A stretch of DNA of 5,180 bases from assembly GCA_030840415.1 (NCBI GenBank), contig JAVEEO010000227.1, positions 1-5,180 on the forward strand, given 5' to 3'. Numbering within the stretch: position 1 is the first letter of the stretch; each line of letters opens with the position of its first letter. Both the position numbers and the translations under genes were made by a program. This document shows, one piece after another, positions 1 through 5,180 of this stretch. The stretch is from Pseudonocardiales bacterium (GTDB lineage Bacteria; Actinomycetota; Actinomycetes; Mycobacteriales; Jatrophihabitantaceae). A model generated the notes under the pieces. It searched no databases. It was not told the origin of the DNA and saw nothing but the letters and a program-made list of their open reading frames with translations.

Positions 1-24
1 TACCAGACATCACCGACCGACCGG

Positions 25-513
25 ATGGCATTCCTGCCGCAAGCACGCCACGACGATGCATGGTTGCTACTCATGCGCTCCCAGCAGTGGGACGAGAGCC
101 GGATCGCGCTCGCCTACCGAAGGCGTACCCGGTGGGCCTTCAACGCCGGTATCGCGTCGTTCCTGTCGGGACTGACAATGGCCTTGATCCCAGGGCCGAG
201 CGACGGTAACTGGCCGCGTACTGTCGCCGTGGTGATCGCTGCGGCAGCTGCGGTTCTGGAGATGCTGCTGTGGATCGGTCGGCCACGCTTGCTGGTCCAC
301 CTTCTGATGCCGCAATCGGTTACCGGTCAGCAGCAGAGAGCTGGAAGTTCCGAGTCCGGAATGGCCTATATTGCGCCGCACGAGCTACGCCGGACTTTGT
401 ACGATGACGCAAGCATCCCTATGCCGGGGCCGGGCGACACCGTGACGGTCGCTTCAGCTGGGCTCCACGACCTGCTACGCGGGCTCGCCGCCGAACGGCA
501 GAAGGACCGCTAG
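25..513 (+). CDS. Hypothetical two-helix membrane protein (start uncertain, possibly partial)
   Basis: I do not recognise this 162-residue protein. A charged N-terminal part (about 1-36, with a W-D-E-S-R-I-A-L-A-Y-R-R-R stretch) precedes two hydrophobic segments at about 38-56 and 66-85, which look like a transmembrane hairpin. A polar C-terminal tail follows (about 86-162). The basic RRRTRW stretch just before the first helix would favour a cytoplasmic N-terminus. No catalytic motif is visible. The ATG at 25 has no Shine-Dalgarno in the 24 bases available, and the frame is open back to base 1, so the gene may begin outside the window. An in-frame ATG at 73 is an alternative start. Its base composition is lower in GC than the transporter operon: 117 of 180 bases in 61-240 are G or C, against 49 of 60 in 1381-1440. 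Coding status is likely but not proven; the opposite-strand frame over 67-381 looks like a shadow. Confidence 0.6.
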   Translation: MAFLPQARHDDAWLLLMRSQQWDESRIALAYRRRTRWAFNAGIASFLSGLTMALIPGPSDGNWPRTVAVVIAAAAAVLEMLLWIGRPRLLVHLLMPQSVTGQQQRAGSSESGMAYIAPHELRRTLYDDASIPMPGPGDTVTVASAGLHDLLRGLAAERQKDR

Positions 514-580
514 TTTGACGCAGCCAGCCTGGGTGATTCCGCTGCGAGCGGACTGAGTGTGCGGCATGGAAAGTAACACG

Positions 581-1132
581 ATGTCAGCCGTGGCAGGTGT
601 GCAGCCGGTAGCCGAGCGCAGCCGTCCGCTGATCGTGACCCTGGAGGTCGACGACGCGGCCCAGGCCCGCTTCGACACCGAGCGTGCCGCGCTGTTCCCC
701 GCCGGGCGCACCGTGATCGGTGCCCACGTCACCCTGTTCCACGCCCTGCCGGCCGTCGCCGAGGCGGCCGTGACAGGTGAGCTGGCCGCGTCCGCGTCGG
801 CTCGCGAGCCGTTCCAGGTCGAGGTCGCCGAGCTGATGTCGCTCGGGCGCGGGGTGGCCTACCGGCTTCGCTCGGCCGAACTGCTCGACCTGCACCGCCG
901 GCTGCAGGCCAGCTGGTGGGATCGACTGACCCCGCAGGACCGGCAGGGCTTCCGACCGCATGTGACCGTGCAGAACAAGGTGAGTCCCGAACGTGCCCGC
1001 CGGACGCTCGAGCAGCTGCACGAGGAATTCGTGCCGTTCTCGATGACCGCGCGAGCGGTGCGGCTGTGGCGCTACGAAGGCGGTCCGTGGTCGCCGCGCG
1101 AGCGGTTTCCGCTGGACTCACCGGCCGGTTAG
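581..1132 (+). CDS. 2'-5' RNA ligase family / 2H phosphoesterase superfamily protein
   Basis: This encodes a 183-residue soluble protein with the two H-x-T-x signatures of the 2H phosphoesterase fold: HVTL at residues 49-52 and HVTV at 127-130, about 78 residues apart as expected for the two symmetric lobes. In the family the two His act as acid and base on 2',3'-cyclic phosphate or 2'-5' linked substrates; which substrate this member uses cannot be read from sequence. An early beta strand (IVTLEVDD, about 18-25) and an F-x-P-H-V-T-V context before the second motif fit the compact 2'-5' RNA ligase-like subfamily. I chose the ATG at 581 because GGAAAG at 568-573 lies 7 bases upstream; in-frame starts at 566 (ATG) and 557 (GTG) have no comparable site. 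It lies 67 bases after the upstream gene and converges on the metal transport operon, with no evident functional link to it. A TTGACG at 515-520 could be a -35 element, but no good -10 follows. Confidence 0.85.
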   Translation: MSAVAGVQPVAERSRPLIVTLEVDDAAQARFDTERAALFPAGRTVIGAHVTLFHALPAVAEAAVTGELAASASAREPFQVEVAELMSLGRGVAYRLRSAELLDLHRRLQASWWDRLTPQDRQGFRPHVTVQNKVSPERARRTLEQLHEEFVPFSMTARAVRLWRYEGGPWSPRERFPLDSPAG

Positions 1133-1147
1133 CAGCACTCCGCTCCG

Positions 1148-1176
1148 CCTCGGCCGGCTCGTCGAGCCGCCCGAGG
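1148..1176. terminator. Strong hairpin between convergent genes, likely bidirectional terminator
   Basis: CCTCGG (1148-1153) pairs with CCGAGG (1171-1176), and CGGCTC (1155-1160) pairs with GAGCCG (1164-1169). There is a single C-C mismatch between the two stems and a 3-base loop. It sits in the 57-base gap between the stop of the 2H protein (1132) and the stop of the last permease (1190), so it is placed to end transcripts from both sides. No clear U tract follows on either strand, which is common in high-GC actinobacteria. The structure is seen in the sequence; the terminator function is inferred. Confidence 0.6.
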
Positions 1177-1189
1177 TGCTCATGCGGTA

Positions 1190-2056
1190 CTAGGTCGGCA
1201 GCGGCCGGAGCAGGCCGCGGTACAGCGTGGCGGCGGCGAACTCGGCGGCGGCGAGGCCGACGATGGTGAAGCTCGGTGGCAGCGCGGGGGCGGCATAGGC
1301 CAGGGCCACCCCGGCCCACATCGCCAGCACCGCGAGTGCGACCGCCAGCCCCAGGGCCCGCCACGGATCGGCGGTCAGTCGCTGGGCGGCGGCCGCGGGG
1401 GCCGCCAGCAGGCCGAACACCAGCAGCGCTCCGACCGCCTGGCTCGCCTCGCCCACGGTTGCCCCCAGGATCGCCAGGAACAGCGGGCCGAGCAGCCGGA
1501 CCGGCACCCCGCGGGCGGCGGCCACCGTCGGGTCGACGCTGGCGAACAGCAGCGGCCTGGCGATCAGCAGCAGGACGGCGATCAGGCCGGCCGCGATCCA
1601 GGCGGCGGTGGTCGCGGCCGCGGTGCTGATCCCGAAGATCGAGCCGAACAGCACGTTGACGTTGGCGACCCCGTTGTCGGTGCTGCCCGAGGCGGTGTAG
1701 AGCGCCAGGAACAGCACCCCCAGCCCGAGCACCCAGGCGAAGGTGGTGCCGATCACCACGTCGTCGGCGGTGCCCCGGCCGCCGAGCAGCCCCAGCAGCA
1801 GTCCGACCCCGATGGTGGCGGCGAACAGGCCGAAGCGCAGGTCGATTCCCGCCGCCAGGGCCGCCAGCGCCCCGGCGTAGGCGACGTGCGAGAGCGCGTC
1901 GCCGGCGAACACCTGCCCGCGCAACACCACGAAGTAGCCGACCAGGCCGGACAGCGCCGCGATCGCGGTGCCGCCCACCAGTGCGTTGCGGACGAACGGC
2001 TGGGACAGCATGCTCGCCAGCCCGGTCACCGGATCGGCGGCCAGCAGCGCGGTCAT
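1190..2056 (-). CDS. Zinc/manganese ABC transporter, permease 2 (ABC-3 family)
   Basis: This 288-residue integral membrane protein belongs to the ZnuB/PsaC/TroC (ABC-3) permease family, whose usual length is about 270-300. Hydrophobic helices cover most of the protein from about residue 25 to 280. The family motif F-A-G-D-A-L-S-H is intact at 50-57, with D53 and H57 four residues apart in the second helix, where the metal path of this family is coordinated. Other family marks are VIGTTFAW (101-108), LFGSI (136-140), the coupling-loop region RPLLFASVDPTVAAARGVPVR (167-187) and the LLVFGLLAAPAAAAQRL block (211-227). The ATG at 2056 overlaps the stop of permease 1 by 4 bases (ATGA) and has GAGG (minus strand, 2064-2067) 7 bases upstream. 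It is the last gene of the operon and ends in TAG just before the 1148-1176 hairpin. It is a diverged paralogue of permease 1 and probably its dimer partner. Zinc versus manganese is undecided. Confidence 0.93.
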   Translation of the reverse strand: MTALLAADPVTGLASMLSQPFVRNALVGGTAIAALSGLVGYFVVLRGQVFAGDALSHVAYAGALAALAAGIDLRFGLFAATIGVGLLLGLLGGRGTADDVVIGTTFAWVLGLGVLFLALYTASGSTDNGVANVNVLFGSIFGISTAAATTAAWIAAGLIAVLLLIARPLLFASVDPTVAAARGVPVRLLGPLFLAILGATVGEASQAVGALLVFGLLAAPAAAAQRLTADPWRALGLAVALAVLAMWAGVALAYAAPALPPSFTIVGLAAAEFAAATLYRGLLRPLPT

Positions 2057-2982
2057 GCGGCAACCTCGCCGCGACGTTCGCCGCGGGGTGTGGCCGGCCG
2101 CCGCCGCCCCAGCCGGTCGATACCGTGGCGGTAGCCGGTGGCCAGCAGGAACGAGGAGAAGGCCAGCGTGGTCACCCAGAAACCGATCGGGTACGGCGAG
2201 TAGAAGGCGATCCCCTCGCCGAGCCAGGTCACCGCCACCGCGATCAGCACCGACAGCAGCAGGCCCGGCAGCGGACGGGCGGTCAGCCGGCTGGCGGTCG
2301 CGGCCGGCGTCACCAGCAGTGCGAACACCAGCAGGCTGCCGGTGATCTGGCTGGCGCCGGCCGCGGCCACCGCCAGCACCAGCAGGAAGGCGGTGCCGAC
2401 CAGCCGCACCGGCACGCCGCGGGCCCGGGCCACGTCGGAGTCGATGCTGCTGAACAGCAGCGGACGGCCCAGCGCCAGCAGCGCCAGCAGGCAACCGGCA
2501 CCGGCCACCAGCAGGGCCAGCACCTGACCGTCCGACACCCCGGTGATGCTGCCGAACAGCAGCCCGGTCAGCCCGCTCAGAAAACCCTTGTACAGGCTGA
2601 CGAACAGGAAACCGCAGGCCAGCGCGAACGCTTGCACGGTGCCGATCACCGCCGACTCGTCGCCGTAGCCGCCGAGGCCCGCGGTCAGCCGACCGGCCGC
2701 CGGCAGCGCGGCGATCGCCAGCGCACCGGCCAGGCAGAAGCCGTAGTAGCCCAGGCTCGCGCTCAGCCCCAGCCAGGTCGCGCCGGCCGCGCCGGGAAAG
2801 CCGATCACCGCCAGGGTGTGGCCGGCGAAGCTCTGCCGGCGCAGCACCATGAAGTAGCCGATCGCGCCGGCCAGTACCGCGACGATGGTGCCGGCCCGCA
2901 GCGCGTTCAGCATGAAGTGGTAGCTGAGCAGGTGCTCGACGTCGCCGACGAGATCGAGACCGCCGATGCTGAACCCGCTCAC
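2053..2982 (-). CDS. Zinc/manganese ABC transporter, permease 1 (ABC-3 family, variant metal motif)
   Basis: This 309-residue multi-helix membrane protein is of the same ABC-3 family as the next gene. Shared landmarks are GYFMVLRRQ (42-50, against GYFVVLRGQ in permease 2), LLFGSITG (141-148), RPLLFSSID (173-181) with ARGVPVRL (187-194), and LLVFALLVTPAATASRLTA (217-235). It differs where the family usually has G-D-A-x-S-H: residues 52-59 read FAGHTLAV, so the aspartate position is H55 and the histidine position is V59. A C-terminal basic tail (about 285-306, rich in Arg) is probably cytoplasmic. The start is a GTG at 2982 that overlaps the TGA of the ATPase gene (GTGA); I see no strong Shine-Dalgarno, so translation is probably coupled to the ATPase. 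It ends in a 4-base overlap with permease 2. Two different permeases in one operon suggest a heterodimeric channel like TroCD rather than the homodimer expected in single-permease systems such as ZnuABC. Confidence 0.92.
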   Translation of the reverse strand: MSGFSIGGLDLVGDVEHLLSYHFMLNALRAGTIVAVLAGAIGYFMVLRRQSFAGHTLAVIGFPGAAGATWLGLSASLGYYGFCLAGALAIAALPAAGRLTAGLGGYGDESAVIGTVQAFALACGFLFVSLYKGFLSGLTGLLFGSITGVSDGQVLALLVAGAGCLLALLALGRPLLFSSIDSDVARARGVPVRLVGTAFLLVLAVAAAGASQITGSLLVFALLVTPAATASRLTARPLPGLLLSVLIAVAVTWLGEGIAFYSPYPIGFWVTTLAFSSFLLATGYRHGIDRLGRRRPATPRGERRGEVAA

Positions 2983-3818
2983 GACCGGTGCTCGGCGTGG
3001 CTGTCGGGCTGGCCGACCACCACCAGCCGGCCGGTGCGGTCGCGCAGCACGTCCACCGCGGTGCCGTAGAGCATGCTCAGGGTGTCGGAGGTGATCACCT
3101 GCTCCGGCGGCCCCATCACCGCGCCGCCGTGCGCCAGGTAGATCACCTGGTCCAGGTAGGGCAGGATCGGGTTCACGTCGTGGGCCACCAGCAGCACCGC
3201 CACCCCGTGGCTGCGGCAGACCGTCTGCACCAGCGCGCTCACCGCGGCCTGGTTGGTGACGTCCAGGCTGTCCAGCGGCTCGTCGAGCACCAGCAGGTCC
3301 GGCCGGCGGATCAGTGCCTGGGCGATCAGCAGCCGCTGTTGCTCGCCGCCGGAGAGCTGGCCGATCGGCCGGGTGGCGTAGCCCTCGGCTCCGACCAGGG
3401 CGATCACCTCGTGGACCCGGTCCCGGGCCTGCCGGCCGGCCCGGCCACCCAGCCGGCCCGGCAGCGCCACCCCCCAGCGGTCGCCGTCCCAGCCCATCCG
3501 GACCACGTCCACGCCCCGGATCCTGGTCGCCGGGTCGAAGGCCCGCCGCTGCGGCAGGTAACCGATCCTGCTGTTGTGCCGGCCGGGTTCGGCACCGAGC
3601 ACCCGGATCCGGCCGTCGGCGATCGGCAGCAACCCGAGCACCGCCTTGAGCAGGGTGGACTTGCCGACCCCGTTGGGTCCCAGCACGGCGACGAACTCAC
3701 CGGGCCGGACCCGCAGGCTGACGTCGGAGAAGATCACCCGGCCACCGGCCCGCACGGTGACCCCGGCCAGCTCCAGCACCTCGGCCGGCGGCCCGGCGTC
3801 GGGCAGCTGCTCGCTCAT
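2979..3818 (-). CDS. Zinc/manganese ABC transporter, ATP-binding protein
   Basis: This 279-residue cytoplasmic ATPase powers the importer. All nucleotide-binding motifs are present and in order: Walker A GPNGVGKST (47-55), Q-loop glutamine Q90 in GYLPQRR, ABC signature LSGGEQQR (155-162), Walker B LLVLDEP (175-181, catalytic E180), D-loop SLD (184-186) and switch H213 in VAHD. The motifs and the company of two ABC-3 permeases and a metal receptor place it with ZnuC/PsaB/TroB-type subunits. It is somewhat longer than a minimal subunit of about 240-250 residues, because of a Gly/Arg-rich stretch at about 118-134 before the helical domain and a C-terminal extension after about 255. The ATG at 3818 overlaps the receptor stop by 4 bases (ATGA). 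An in-frame extension upstream runs antiparallel to nothing useful: it lies within the receptor gene and is not real. Every catalytic residue is intact, so it should be active. Confidence 0.95.
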   Translation of the reverse strand: MSEQLPDAGPPAEVLELAGVTVRAGGRVIFSDVSLRVRPGEFVAVLGPNGVGKSTLLKAVLGLLPIADGRIRVLGAEPGRHNSRIGYLPQRRAFDPATRIRGVDVVRMGWDGDRWGVALPGRLGGRAGRQARDRVHEVIALVGAEGYATRPIGQLSGGEQQRLLIAQALIRRPDLLVLDEPLDSLDVTNQAAVSALVQTVCRSHGVAVLLVAHDVNPILPYLDQVIYLAHGGAVMGPPEQVITSDTLSMLYGTAVDVLRDRTGRLVVVGQPDSHAEHRS

Positions 3819-4816
3819 CGCCCGGTCGCCTGCGTTGCTGAAACCCGGTCCGTTGCCCGGGCCTGCTCCAACGCCGCCCGCAGCGTCCGCAGCTGGCTGA
3901 CCTGCCACTGCTGGAAACTCGCCCCCGGCGGGTTGATCGTCTCGGTGACCGCCACCACCGGCACGCCCGCCCGGCGGGCGGTGGCCAGCTGGGCCGCGAC
4001 GTCCGGAGTGGCGTTCTGGCTGTTGTAGAGGTAGACCGCGACCGCGTGCCGGCTCAGCTGGGCGTCGCTGGTGGCCTTGTCGGCCGCGCTGGGCTCGCTG
4101 CCCTCGCTGACCGCCCGGAGGAAGCCGGCCGGGGTGGTCAGGTCCAGGCCCAGCGCCTCGGTCAGGGGGGCGACGATGCTCTCGCTCGCCCCGACCCGGA
4201 CGCCGGCATAACGGGCTCTGATGTCGTCGATCAGCTGGTGATAGCCGGCCAGGTCGACGTTCTGGAACTGCTGCCGCCGGTTGTCGAAGTAGCCGGCGTC
4301 GGCCGGATCGGCCTGTTTCAGGGCGGCGCTGATCGCGGTGACGACGGCGTCGACGTCGCTGGGGGAGTACCAGCGGTGCGGGTTGCCGCCCTCGCCCACT
4401 CCCACCAGCCGGCCGACGTCGATCACGGTCCGGTTGCGGTCCGGGCTGGCTGCCAGGGTCTTGCCCGCCCACGGGTCATAGCCGATCCCGTTCTCGACGA
4501 ACACCCGGGAGCGGGCGATGGTCCGGGCGTCGGCCGGGGTGGGCTCGTAGGCGTGCGGATCGGTCTGCGGGCTGGAGATGATCGAGCTCGCCCGGACGTG
4601 GCTGCCGCCGAGCTGGCCGAGGATGCTGGCCCAGACGTTGGTGCTGGCGGCCACCTCGATGCTCGCGTTGCTGGCCGTCCCTCGGGCGTCGGGCGAGGTG
4701 GCACAGCCGGCGAGCAGCACGGCTGCGGCCAGCACGCAGCAGAAGACCCGTGAGCCCGGCACGGACGAGCCCATTGCCGGCGCGACGCGGCGCCGGCGAC
4801 GGGCTGAAGCGGGCAT
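3815..4816 (-). CDS. Zinc/manganese ABC transporter, substrate-binding lipoprotein
   Basis: This is a 333-residue receptor of the ZnuA/PsaA (cluster A-I, SBP_bac_9-like) family. A basic n-region (RRRRR at 6-11), a hydrophobic stretch and the lipobox LLAGC (34-38) mark it as a lipoprotein anchored through C38. Likely metal ligands are H88 in TDPHAYEP, H147 in NPHRWYSP, E212 in GASES and E292 in VTETINPP. The third matches the Glu found in manganese receptors such as PsaA; the fourth position usually holds Asp. The His-rich loop of classical ZnuA after the first ligand is absent. NVWASILGQLGG (60-71) is typical of the family N-terminus. I chose ATG 4816 because GGAGG (minus strand, 4822-4826) lies 5 bases upstream. 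ATG 4774, which would give a shorter, more standard signal peptide, has no clear Shine-Dalgarno; an upstream TTG at 4888 lies against the promoter and is unlikely. It is the first gene of the operon, overlapping the ATPase start. Zinc or manganese is possible. Confidence 0.93.
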   Translation of the reverse strand: MPASARRRRRVAPAMGSSVPGSRVFCCVLAAAVLLAGCATSPDARGTASNASIEVAASTNVWASILGQLGGSHVRASSIISSPQTDPHAYEPTPADARTIARSRVFVENGIGYDPWAGKTLAASPDRNRTVIDVGRLVGVGEGGNPHRWYSPSDVDAVVTAISAALKQADPADAGYFDNRRQQFQNVDLAGYHQLIDDIRARYAGVRVGASESIVAPLTEALGLDLTTPAGFLRAVSEGSEPSAADKATSDAQLSRHAVAVYLYNSQNATPDVAAQLATARRAGVPVVAVTETINPPGASFQQWQVSQLRTLRAALEQARATDRVSATQATGR

Positions 4817-4821
4817 CGAGG

Positions 4822-4826
4822 CCTCC
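4822..4826 (-). promoter_or_regulatory. Shine-Dalgarno site of the receptor gene
   Basis: On the minus strand this reads GGAGG, followed by 5 bases (CCTCG) and then ATG at 4816. It is the best ribosome binding site in the 4774-4890 region and decides between the three possible in-frame starts of the substrate-binding lipoprotein. Confidence 0.75.
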
Positions 4827-4882
4827 AGGCAGAACTGGTACGAGCCGGTGCGGGCGGCCGCCGTCGTCGGCGGTCGAAGGCC

Positions 4883-4911
4883 AGCCAACTCTTAATGACA
4901 TTGATTGTCAA
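4883..4911 (-). promoter_or_regulatory. Probable promoter of the metal uptake operon
   Basis: On the minus strand, a perfect -35 hexamer TTGACA (4911-4906) is formed by one arm of the operator plus the adjacent base. The hexamer 17 bases downstream is TTGGCT (4888-4883), a poor -10 with only its first and last bases matching TATAAT. The -35 and its overlap with the operator are clear; the exact -10 and transcription start are not. Binding of a repressor at 4896-4910 would block the -35 directly. Confidence 0.5.
4896..4910. promoter_or_regulatory. Zur/Fur-family-like operator (15-bp inverted repeat)
   Basis: The site reads TGACATTGATTGTCA: a TGACA/TGTCA inverted repeat. Read as a 7-1-7 palindrome, 6 of 7 positions pair. 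It has the A/T-rich TGA...TCA form of actinobacterial Zur boxes and stands out as an A/T island in GC-rich DNA, 79 bases upstream of the first start codon of a metal uptake operon. This is the expected place for a repressor that shuts the operon when metal is sufficient. Zur is the first candidate; a manganese-sensing Fur-family or DtxR-type MntR regulator cannot be excluded. No regulator gene is in the window. Confidence 0.7.
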
Positions 4912-4946
4912 TTTCGATAGAGCGCGACACATTCCCGCGAGGCACA

Positions 4947-4966
4947 CCCTCGACGGACCACGAGGG
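4947..4966. terminator. Weak hairpin downstream of the ANTAR gene, possible terminator
   Basis: CCCTCG (4947-4952) can pair with CGAGGG (4961-4966) around an 8-base loop. It lies about 30 bases past the stop of the ANTAR-domain gene and before the operator/promoter of the transporter operon, so it could insulate the two minus-strand units. The stem is only 6 bp and has no U tract, so the call is tentative. Confidence 0.3.
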
Positions 4967-4995
4967 CGATGGGTCGGACCTGGATCCGGTCGGCC

Positions 4996-5180
4996 TCAGC
5001 TGGTCGGCAGCGACGGCGGGTAGTCCAGGATGCCGGTGTCGCACACGTCCATCGCGACGTCGGCCAGCTTGCGGTGACTGTGCTGGCTGGCGATCCGCAG
5101 CAGGTCGAAGGCCTGCTGCCGGGTGACGTGCTGGCGGCTCATCAGCACGCCCATCGCCACGCCGATCTGGCGGTTGGACT
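4996..5180 (-). CDS. ANTAR-domain protein, C-terminal part (cut by window edge)
   Basis: Reading the minus strand from the right edge gives 60 residues before a TGA at 4998-4996. They begin S-N-R-Q-I-G-V-A-M-G-V-L-M and run through QQAFDLLRIASQ (21-32) and HRKLADVAMDV (35-45) to the C-terminal tail DYPPSLPTS (52-60). This is the ANTAR fold: the IGxAxGxLM helix, then A-F-x-L-L-R-x-A-S-Q, then N/H-x-K-L-x-D-V-A. ANTAR domains bind paired RNA hairpins and prevent transcription termination. In actinobacteria they are most often the output of GAF- or PAS-sensor proteins or response regulators, but the sensor part here lies outside the window. It is transcribed in the same direction as the transporter operon, 179 bases upstream of it and separated from it by the operator/promoter, so it is probably a separate unit. 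No start codon is visible because the gene runs off the edge. Confidence 0.85.
   Translation of the reverse strand, partial: SNRQIGVAMGVLMSRQHVTRQQAFDLLRIASQHSHRKLADVAMDVCDTGILDYPPSLPTS

Noticed and set aside
515..543. Possible promoter (TTGACG) before the 2H protein gene
   Set aside because: The -35 is fair, but the hexamers at 16-18 bases spacing do not resemble a -10. It is noted but not called.
519..546. Inverted repeat CGCAGC/GCTGCG after the first gene
   Set aside because: It has only a 6-bp stem with a 16-base loop and no U tract. It is expected by chance in this composition.
729..2063. Minus-strand 444-residue frame crossing permease 2 and the 2H protein
   Set aside because: It is Arg/Pro/Gly-rich and out of frame with the ABC-3 permease signatures. 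It spans two convergent real genes and the hairpin.
1981..3069. Long plus-strand frame of 362 residues opposite the permeases
   Set aside because: It lies antisense to two clear permease genes, is very rich in Arg, Gln, Gly and Pro, and shows no domain. It is a product of high-GC third positions.
2988..4028. Long plus-strand frame of 346 residues opposite the ATPase
   Set aside because: It is antisense to a complete ATPase gene with all motifs intact and has low-complexity His/Pro/Gln-rich composition.
3819..4472. N-terminal extension of the ATPase reading frame
   Set aside because: It lies inside the receptor gene in another frame and is Arg/Gly/Pro-rich. The ATPase homology begins just after the ATG at 3818, which overlaps the receptor stop.
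4817..4888. TTG start giving a 357-residue receptor
   Set aside because: It would place the start on the poor -10 region next to the operator, and the GGAGG at 4822-4826 points to the ATG at 4816.
1..5180. CRISPR arrays, tRNA or rRNA genes, insertion sequences, attachment sites, riboswitches
   Set aside because: No regularly spaced repeats, cloverleaf structures, transposase motifs or long terminal repeats were seen on either strand by eye. A covariance-model search would be needed to exclude weak RNA elements.

Overview
The window is very GC-rich, with a strong C/G third-position bias, short 4-nt gene overlaps, an actinobacterial-type ANTAR domain and an actinobacterial-style metal-responsive operator. 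Together these point to a high-GC actinomycete. The genus cannot be fixed from this sequence.

Layout. On the + strand at the left edge is a small, unrecognised two-helix membrane protein (25-513, possibly entering from outside the window). It is followed by a 2H-phosphoesterase / 2'-5' RNA ligase-like protein (581-1132). A strong hairpin at 1148-1176 separates these from a convergent minus-strand operon filling 1190-4816. In transcription order that operon is: lipoprotein metal-binding receptor (4816-3815), ATPase (3818-2979), ABC-3 permease 1 (2982-2053) and ABC-3 permease 2 (2056-1190). All three junctions are 4-nt start/stop overlaps, so the genes are probably translationally coupled and made in fixed ratio. 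Upstream, a near-perfect Zur/Fur-like inverted repeat (4896-4910) sits on a consensus TTGACA -35 element. Further upstream, on the same strand, the last 60 codons of an ANTAR-domain protein enter from the right edge.

How it works. The operon encodes a complete high-affinity zinc or manganese importer of the ZnuABC/PsaABC/TroABCD class. The lipoprotein captures metal outside the membrane, two different permeases probably form a heterodimeric channel, and the ATPase drives transport. The operator suggests repression when metal is sufficient. The most interesting detail is asymmetry between the permeases: permease 2 keeps the D-x-x-x-H pair of the GDALSH motif, while permease 1 has H and V at those places. 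The receptor also appears to use a His-His-Glu-Glu ligand set and lacks the His-rich loop of classical ZnuA.

I found no mobile element, CRISPR array, tRNA or rRNA, and no convincing evidence of a wholly new system. The window is a well-formed metal uptake locus with a few points worth checking.
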